From Selenomonas ruminantium subsp. lactilytica TAM6421 (lineage in GTDB: Bacteria; Bacillota; Negativicutes; Selenomonadales; Selenomonadaceae), in NCBI RefSeq assembly GCF_000284095.1, contig NC_017068.1, positions 1,302,001-1,366,000 on the forward strand: DNA of 64,000 nucleotides. The letters are read 5' to 3'. How positions within the stretch are numbered: position 1 is the stretch's first letter; every line of letters starts with the position of its first letter. Made by a program: the position numbers and the translations under genes. Below the pieces are notes generated by a model. It did not search any database. It was not told where the DNA came from and saw only the letters and a program-made list of their open reading frames with translations. Below are positions 59,549-64,000 of this stretch, one piece after another.

Positions 59549-60049
59549 TTATGGGCGGGATAATATAAGGATAATTGCACTTAGGATCATGAGAACAAGA
59601 CTGGCATTATTAGAATGATTCAACAGTCGATGCTTACTGTAAAATTTTTTGTTCCATTCAGCAATATGGGCATTAAAATAGCTAAGCGACAGTTTGGCGA
59701 CATATACTGGCATCAGGCCGCGCTGGCGGGCATAGGAGATATCGGAGTGGATCCTTTGTTCATCCTCGGAGAGATTGTCAGGGACGGTATGAAGAATGCG
59801 GTTTATGTTATCAACGCATTCCTGGCGGACAGCTGTGTAATACTGAATAGTGTTACGGTAGTTGCGCAGACAGGCCAGGGAAAGAAGCAGAGCAACTATG
59901 CTGTTGAAGGGCATAATCCAGGTTACATTAAATTCGATATAGACAAATAGTGTTGTGGCGATGACGAAGAGGAAGGACAGTCCGATGGTGCTGTCAAATA
60001 AAACCTTCCGGGCAAGGTAGAATATGGGCGTATTGTTAATGAAAATCAA
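59549..60049 (-). CDS. hypothetical membrane protein
   Basis: 166 residues; TTG start at 60049, eight bases behind GGAGG. Two N-terminal helices (TIGLSFLFVIATTLFVYI, IMPFNSIVALLLSLACL), a helical cytoplasmic middle (IQYYTAVRQECVDNINRILHTVPDNLSEDEQRIHSDI), and a C-terminal helix (LVLMILSAIILILS). Resembles SLATT/DUF4231-type proteins of bacterial nucleotide-second-messenger conflict systems in layout only. Confidence 0.65.
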   Translation of the reverse strand: MIFINNTPIFYLARKVLFDSTIGLSFLFVIATTLFVYIEFNVTWIMPFNSIVALLLSLACLRNYRNTIQYYTAVRQECVDNINRILHTVPDNLSEDEQRIHSDISYARQRGLMPVYVAKLSLSYFNAHIAEWNKKFYSKHRLLNHSNNASLVLMILSAIILILSRP

Positions 60050-60233
60050 AATGTAACCTCCTGAGACCGATAGCTATGATAACATAGTCATAAGTATGAG
60101 TAACACTATATCATACAAATGTCAAAAAGTCAAAAATATAATCTATAACATTGCCTTTGTAGTTATAGAAAAAAATCCTTGGTAGCGGTATAATTGTCAT
60201 TAACGAAGAACGGAAGTGCGAAGGAGGATGACT

Positions 60234-61679
60234 GTGGTTGATTTGCATGTGCATACAAATGCCTCTGATGGGACGGACAGCACGGAAAAACTTTTGAAGA
60301 AGCTGAGATCTGCCGGTATCAAGACTTTTGCGGTTACTGATCATGATACTATCGATGGCATTTGCAGTATGGAATATTGGGTTCCGGATGACATGGCTTT
60401 TATACGGGGCATTGAAGTAAGTTGCATCACTGAGGTCAGGAATTGCCACATTTTGGGATATGGCTTCAATAAAGATGTGCGGCAGTTCGGAAACATGGTA
60501 CATGAGGCCATAGAAAAAAGGCAGGATGTAGTAAAGCGCCACTTGGAGTATATTGCAAAGGAGCATCAAATTGAGATAGATGAAGATGCACGCATAGATT
60601 TGCTGGATCGTGCCAATGGTGATTGGAAGGCTCTCTTAGGGAAAATGCTGGTTTCCATGGGGAAGGCAGCTGATGAAAAGCAGGCCGTCGATATGTATAT
60701 CAAGCCCTGCAACACGAATGACATTCGTATAGATGCCAGAGAGGCAATAAAGGCGATCCTGGCTGCTGGCGGTATTCCTGTATGGGCGCATCCCTATGGC
60801 GGCTACACCAAGCGGGACATGAATGATGCAGATTTTGATAAGCAGCTGCATATACTGCTGGAGGCAGGTCTGCAGGGAATAGAATGCTATTATTCGGATT
60901 TTGATGAAGCGCAGATTGAATCGCTTCTGGCCGTTGCGAAGAAACATAACCTCTACATTAGCGGTGGCAGTGATTATCACGGCGAGAATAAGAATATCGC
61001 TTTGGGGACACTAAATCGGTATGGGAAGGAGGTTAGGGAAGAAGACCTTACTATCCTTGCGGAGCTAAACAGACGCCAAAAAGAAAAGCCGTTCCCGCTT
61101 ATCGAAATTGAAGAGTGGCATAATCCGGGAGCGTGCTTCTGGTTTGAGCCGGTAAAAATTAAGGACTTATCGCAAAATACATATGCCTTGGACAATCTGG
61201 ATTTCATGAAGGAAGCGGAGATATCAATATCAGAGGAGTCTTTTGCAGATTTCCTGTACCCCGTATTCAAAAAGCACTTTGATGAAAATATGCCGGAGAA
61301 TAAGGGAAGATACGAGCAATATCCTGAGGGCAGGAGATACATTACCGAATTTGAATGGTATTTGACGGAGAATTTTTATAGCTATACAAGCATAGAGACC
61401 ATATTAAAGGAAATCGAGGAGGTGGCGCATCTCCTAGCCGTTGATTACGATAATGCCAAATTGGATTTCATGAGGGAGGGCTTTGAGCATCTTCCAAATT
61501 ATCTGCCCAGATATTGGCGTATGTCTGAGAAACTGTCGAGGGATGAGGTTGATGAAATCGTCCGGGAAAATATTGGCCATGTGGTCGATTTCTATGACCG
61601 ATTCGTGAAATCTCTGCGGTCAATGATGGAGACTGGTCAAAAAGCGGGGTATAAGCTGATTTCAGTATGTGGCCCCTGA
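60234..61679 (+). CDS. PHP-domain phosphoesterase with C-terminal extension
   Basis: 481 residues from GTG 60234, six bases behind AAGGAGG. N-terminal ~285 residues are a PHP domain: VDLHVHTNASDGTDS (HxH), FAVTDHDTIDG, GIEVSCI, WAHPYGG and SGGSDYHGE carry the expected metal ligands. The remaining ~195 residues (IEEWHNPGACFWFEPVKIKDL...HVVDFYDRFVKSLRSMMETG) form a helical domain that I do not know in this combination. PHP proteins of this type hydrolyse phosphoesters (for instance 3',5'-nucleoside bisphosphates); substrate unknown. Confidence 0.88.
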   Translation: MVDLHVHTNASDGTDSTEKLLKKLRSAGIKTFAVTDHDTIDGICSMEYWVPDDMAFIRGIEVSCITEVRNCHILGYGFNKDVRQFGNMVHEAIEKRQDVVKRHLEYIAKEHQIEIDEDARIDLLDRANGDWKALLGKMLVSMGKAADEKQAVDMYIKPCNTNDIRIDAREAIKAILAAGGIPVWAHPYGGYTKRDMNDADFDKQLHILLEAGLQGIECYYSDFDEAQIESLLAVAKKHNLYISGGSDYHGENKNIALGTLNRYGKEVREEDLTILAELNRRQKEKPFPLIEIEEWHNPGACFWFEPVKIKDLSQNTYALDNLDFMKEAEISISEESFADFLYPVFKKHFDENMPENKGRYEQYPEGRRYITEFEWYLTENFYSYTSIETILKEIEEVAHLLAVDYDNAKLDFMREGFEHLPNYLPRYWRMSEKLSRDEVDEIVRENIGHVVDFYDRFVKSLRSMMETGQKAGYKLISVCGP

Positions 61680-61711
61680 TATGGTCAGGTTGCAATGGTG
61701 TATATAGAAAT

Positions 61712-61749
61712 AGGGACCTAACCTCGAAAATTCAGGAGGTTAGGTCCCT
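61712..61749. terminator. bidirectional terminator
   Basis: Perfect 14-base-pair stem AGGGACCTAACCTC/GAGGTTAGGTCCCT between the PHP gene and the convergent secreted-protein gene. Confidence 0.88.
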
Positions 61750-61756
61750 TGTGGTA

Positions 61757-62371
61757 CTATTTCCAGTATTGGCTGAAGGTTCCTTTGGGATAGTCTGTTG
61801 GATGAGCCCATCCAACAGTACCATCTGACTTTCTGAGGCACATCCAAAAATCAATGCCTAAATCGGCAGTGGTTGCCTCGCCAATATAAGTGCCCCATGG
61901 GGCATTGGTGTTAGCAGTGGTGAAGCCTGAAATATTGTACCCCTGCAGCCACCAAAGCAGCTGTCCGTTCCATAATCCAAGATATGTTCCTTCGCCAGTA
62001 TACTGGAGCAGATGAATGATTGTGCCCGGATACAGTGTGATGAACTGAGGATTGGAAGAATGTTGATATTTATAAGCCCTTGTGGTCTTTAATACTTTAA
62101 CAGCATGACGATTGGGGTGAGTATAGACCACACAAGAAATGCGGTCAACTATCTCATTGACAGAAATTGTACCGCTTATATTGCTGCTCTTGGGGGCTGC
62201 ATAGAGAGTTACGGGAGCTTGAATTTTTAATTTTACGTTGACTGCAGCTTCAGCTGGCATTCTATCCCATACCGTATAGTTTTCAGGAGCCTCTGCAGCC
62301 AATACATATGCTGCAGTTGAAAACAGGAAAGCCATGAGAAAGACAGGGATTTTCATAAGTGTTCGACTCAT
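61757..62371 (-). CDS. secreted SH3-like protein, hypothetical
   Basis: 204 residues with signal peptide (IPVFLMAFLFSTAAYVLAAEA). Mature part beta-rich: VTLYAAPKSSNISGTISVNEIVDRISCVVY looks like a bacterial SH3-type strand set, then LGLWNGQLLWWLQGYNISGF, GIDFWMCLRKSDGTVGWAHP. Possibly cell-wall binding. Lies 15 bases behind the second secreted-protein gene, probably one operon. Confidence 0.75.
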   Translation of the reverse strand: MSRTLMKIPVFLMAFLFSTAAYVLAAEAPENYTVWDRMPAEAAVNVKLKIQAPVTLYAAPKSSNISGTISVNEIVDRISCVVYTHPNRHAVKVLKTTRAYKYQHSSNPQFITLYPGTIIHLLQYTGEGTYLGLWNGQLLWWLQGYNISGFTTANTNAPWGTYIGEATTADLGIDFWMCLRKSDGTVGWAHPTDYPKGTFSQYWK

Positions 62372-62386
62372 ATAATCACATCCTTA

Positions 62387-63019
62387 TCAGAGCCTGCGGA
62401 TACCAAACCATTGTGCATTTTGATCCCAGAAAAGCTGGAGCTGAAGGTCAATAGCGAATCGGCGCTGGTAACCATATTGAGCACCTGGGGGCATATATTC
62501 GTGCCTGCTGGTGAGAATGAAGCGGCCAGTTGCATCGTTATTTAGTGCCGTGTTGATTTGATGCCATTCGCCAGGCGTATAACCCATGGCCGCTAGACTA
62601 TCAATGGAGACGTAAGTAACCCATTGACCATCTTTCTTGCCGATAATCCAATAGCCACAGTTTTTGGCATGAGCACCTCTGTCAGCAATTATCTCAAAAA
62701 ACTGCATACTGGGGAACATTGTGTAAATCTTTCGGATTTTATAGCCGATACCGGCATTGGTGTCGTCGTATCCAGTAAAGGAGAGGTAGTCATGGGCTCC
62801 GTTACGGCTCATGAGTCGTAGCACGCCATCCCGCTGGAGGACAAACTTGATTGCCTCATTATCATAGGTTTCATTAAGAACACGGGTGTCCATATAGAGA
62901 AATGTGGATTCACCAGGTGTCAGAAAGCCGGTTTCCTGAGCTGATGAGGTAGATGGAATGGCAAATATACATGCCATTAACAGAAAACAGACGGTTAGTA
63001 ATTTCTTCACATTGAACAA
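62387..63019 (-). CDS. secreted protein, hypothetical
   Basis: 210 residues with a signal peptide (LLTVCFLLMACIFAIPSTSSA). Contains DTRVLNETYDNEAIKFVLQRDG, IYTMFPSMQFFEIIADRGAH and a C-terminal YGYQRRFAIDLQLQLFWDQNAQWFG. No family recognised. AGGAGGTT precedes the ATG. The GTAATG repeats at 63,141-63,166 lie in its upstream region. Confidence 0.75.
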   Translation of the reverse strand: MFNVKKLLTVCFLLMACIFAIPSTSSAQETGFLTPGESTFLYMDTRVLNETYDNEAIKFVLQRDGVLRLMSRNGAHDYLSFTGYDDTNAGIGYKIRKIYTMFPSMQFFEIIADRGAHAKNCGYWIIGKKDGQWVTYVSIDSLAAMGYTPGEWHQINTALNNDATGRFILTSRHEYMPPGAQYGYQRRFAIDLQLQLFWDQNAQWFGIRRL

Positions 63020-63140
63020 CCTCCTAACATTGGAAACAATAAAATCTAATGAGAATTTCGACTTAAAGGTCTATATTCCTGCATATGTTTCAAGATTGTT
63101 CAAAAGTATGTTGTATGTAATCCGTCCGACAATGGTATTG

Positions 63141-63166
63141 GTAATGTATTGTAATGGTTTGTAATG
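63141..63166. repeat. GTAATG repeat cluster, three units at exact 10-bp steps
   Basis: GTAATG begins at 63141, 63151 and 63161. The exact helical phasing suggests binding of a protein on one DNA face, about 120 bases upstream of the secreted-protein start. Confidence 0.7.
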
Positions 63167-63229
63167 ATGATGGCGGCAAAAGATGCCGGACAGCAGTCCG
63201 GGCATCTTGGCAGTGATTATGAATTATAG

Positions 63230-63670
63230 TCAGGCCGATTTTTTGCCTCCAAACAGACCTTTAGCATTGGCCTGTAATAGCTTTTGGGTGTTTTCCCGCA
63301 GGAAAGCGGCCAGGTCGTCGGCTTCTTCCTTGGTGATGCCAATGGTTTTGCCTTCCTCGTCGGATTTTGTGATGATAAAGTTATCACAGATGAGGTCGAA
63401 GGCATCTGGCTCAAGGTCGCCGAGAATAAGAGTGGGGTAAATAGTCTCGCCTTTAAGCAAAAATTCATCGTCGAACCATACATCATATTTGGTGCCTTTG
63501 TATTCAAAGCATCGGCAGTCTACAAACCTGCATTTGATGATGTCATAGGCCTCGTGTAAAAAATCATCCTTGGATACATGGCATATGCCTGATGTACGGA
63601 TGGCACCGCTTTCGCCCTTGATAAGTTCAACGGTATAAACCATCATTTTGTTGTTGTTTTCCTCAGTCAT
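63230..63670 (-). CDS. DUF3846-like protein
   Basis: 146 residues from ATG 63670, behind AGGAGAATG. VYTVELIKGESGAIRT, then CFEYKGTKYDVWFDDEFLLKG, PDAFDLICDNFIITKSDEEGKTIGITKEEADDL, the order of motifs that I associate with DUF3846, a family common in plasmids and conjugative elements. Function unknown. Upstream is a structured element like that of ssb. Confidence 0.72.
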   Translation of the reverse strand: MTEENNNKMMVYTVELIKGESGAIRTSGICHVSKDDFLHEAYDIIKCRFVDCRCFEYKGTKYDVWFDDEFLLKGETIYPTLILGDLEPDAFDLICDNFIITKSDEEGKTIGITKEEADDLAAFLRENTQKLLQANAKGLFGGKKSA

Positions 63671-63711
63671 TTGACATTCTCCTTTCGTGGGAGCCTCATG
63701 CCCCCGCAGCA

Positions 63712-63838
63712 ATTTATTTTTTTGACGCGAAGGCTAAACTGCAGACAGCGGTTGCAGGCAAGAGCGCTTCGTAGAAGCGGCATCAGCTTCTCTTGCCGAA
63801 GGCCACTGGATGCAGTAGACTGAGGCGGCCAAAAAAAT
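63712..63838 (-). ncRNA. structured leader element of the DUF3846-like gene (candidate RNA or DNA cruciform)
   Basis: T-rich left arm with TTTTTTTGACGC and A-rich right arm (GGCCAAAAAAATAAA) enclose GGCAAGAG/CTCTTGCC pairing whose loop holds AGAAGCGGCATCAG. Shares TTTTTTGACGC and GAAGCGGCA in the same order with the element upstream of ssb. Confidence 0.5.
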
Positions 63839-64000
63839 AAAAATGTAATAGAGAAGAATGAAGTGGAGTTAATTGATTCTGCAATGGTTTGTAATGCCAT
63901 GAGGCAAGGCGGGATGATATAAAAATAGCATGACCAAATCTATGGCCATGCTAAGTGGAAGTTATATGTAATTTTCAGATATAGCTAACAAGGCATCTAT
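63839..64000. other. window end, no gene assigned
   Basis: Contains the GTAATG pair at 63,881 and a small hairpin ATAGCATGACC...GGCCATGCTA (63927-63953). No coding sequence can be supported. Confidence 0.5.
63881..63896. repeat. GTAATG repeat pair
   Basis: GCAATGGTTTGTAATG: two units ten bases apart, identical in layout to 50287-50302 and, apart from one base, to 51690-51705. Confidence 0.65.

Noticed and set aside
1-64000. tRNA or rRNA genes
   Set aside because: I saw no cloverleaf with a recognisable T-loop (GTTCRA) and CCA-type end, and no rRNA-like stretch.

Overview
The window reads as the chromosome of a moderately GC-rich anaerobic Firmicute, most likely a Negativicute close to Selenomonas. 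That placement is inferred from the Asp23/AmaP/DUF2273 cassette beside efp, the nusB-xseAB-ispA-dxs-tlyA-nadK-argR-recN gene order, and the mixture of Firmicute-type genes with a cobalamin-dependent ethanolamine pathway. It has not been tested against any database.

Bases 1 to about 32,480 are core chromosome. They hold the 3' end of groEL, a run of envelope and hypothetical genes, a NitT/TauT-type ABC importer followed by a secreted metallopeptidase-like protein, efp, and an Asp23 cassette. A long housekeeping operon follows for RNA/DNA maintenance and isoprenoid precursors (nusB to recN). Next comes an ethanolamine operon (eat-eutA-eutB-eutC) that runs without a break into genes for the cobalamin lower ligand (cobT-cobS-cobC), so the B12-dependent enzyme is encoded with part of its cofactor supply. 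A divergent DUF819 transporter / dipeptide epimerase pair, a DUF4405 membrane protein and a sodium/solute symporter complete the core. Several transporter genes here (eat, the symporter, a DASS gene) are preceded by terminator-like hairpins in their leaders.

At about 32,480 a DASS-family transporter gene is cut off after its first 75 or so codons and the content changes abruptly to accessory DNA that runs to the window end. This part begins with a plasmid-type backbone (replication-initiator-like protein, small coiled-coil protein, HTH regulator, ParA, ParB). It also holds six copies of a 17-33 bp palindrome, ATGTTAAT-W-ATTAACAT, the first directly behind parB, which I read as a candidate ParB centromere set. 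Cargo includes an AbiE-type toxin-antitoxin pair with a clear operator, a redox mini-cluster, an orphan metallo-beta-lactamase-fold protein, two radC genes, ssb, a series of small immunity-like genes (CbrC, SUKH, Imm1-like), and secreted or membrane proteins of unknown role. No integrase, relaxase or conjugation gene is visible, so an integrated plasmid, an ICE fragment and a phage-plasmid remain possible.

The most unusual content is a protein built from nine tandem ~62-residue cysteine modules (CxCxCG...CGC). It is followed, one reading frame away at an A6 run, by an AP2-like DNA-binding domain. A shorter, decayed four-module paralogue lies 3 kb away. Also notable are two similar structured intergenic elements upstream of ssb and of a DUF3846-like gene, and GTAATG repeats phased at 10 bp that accompany them.
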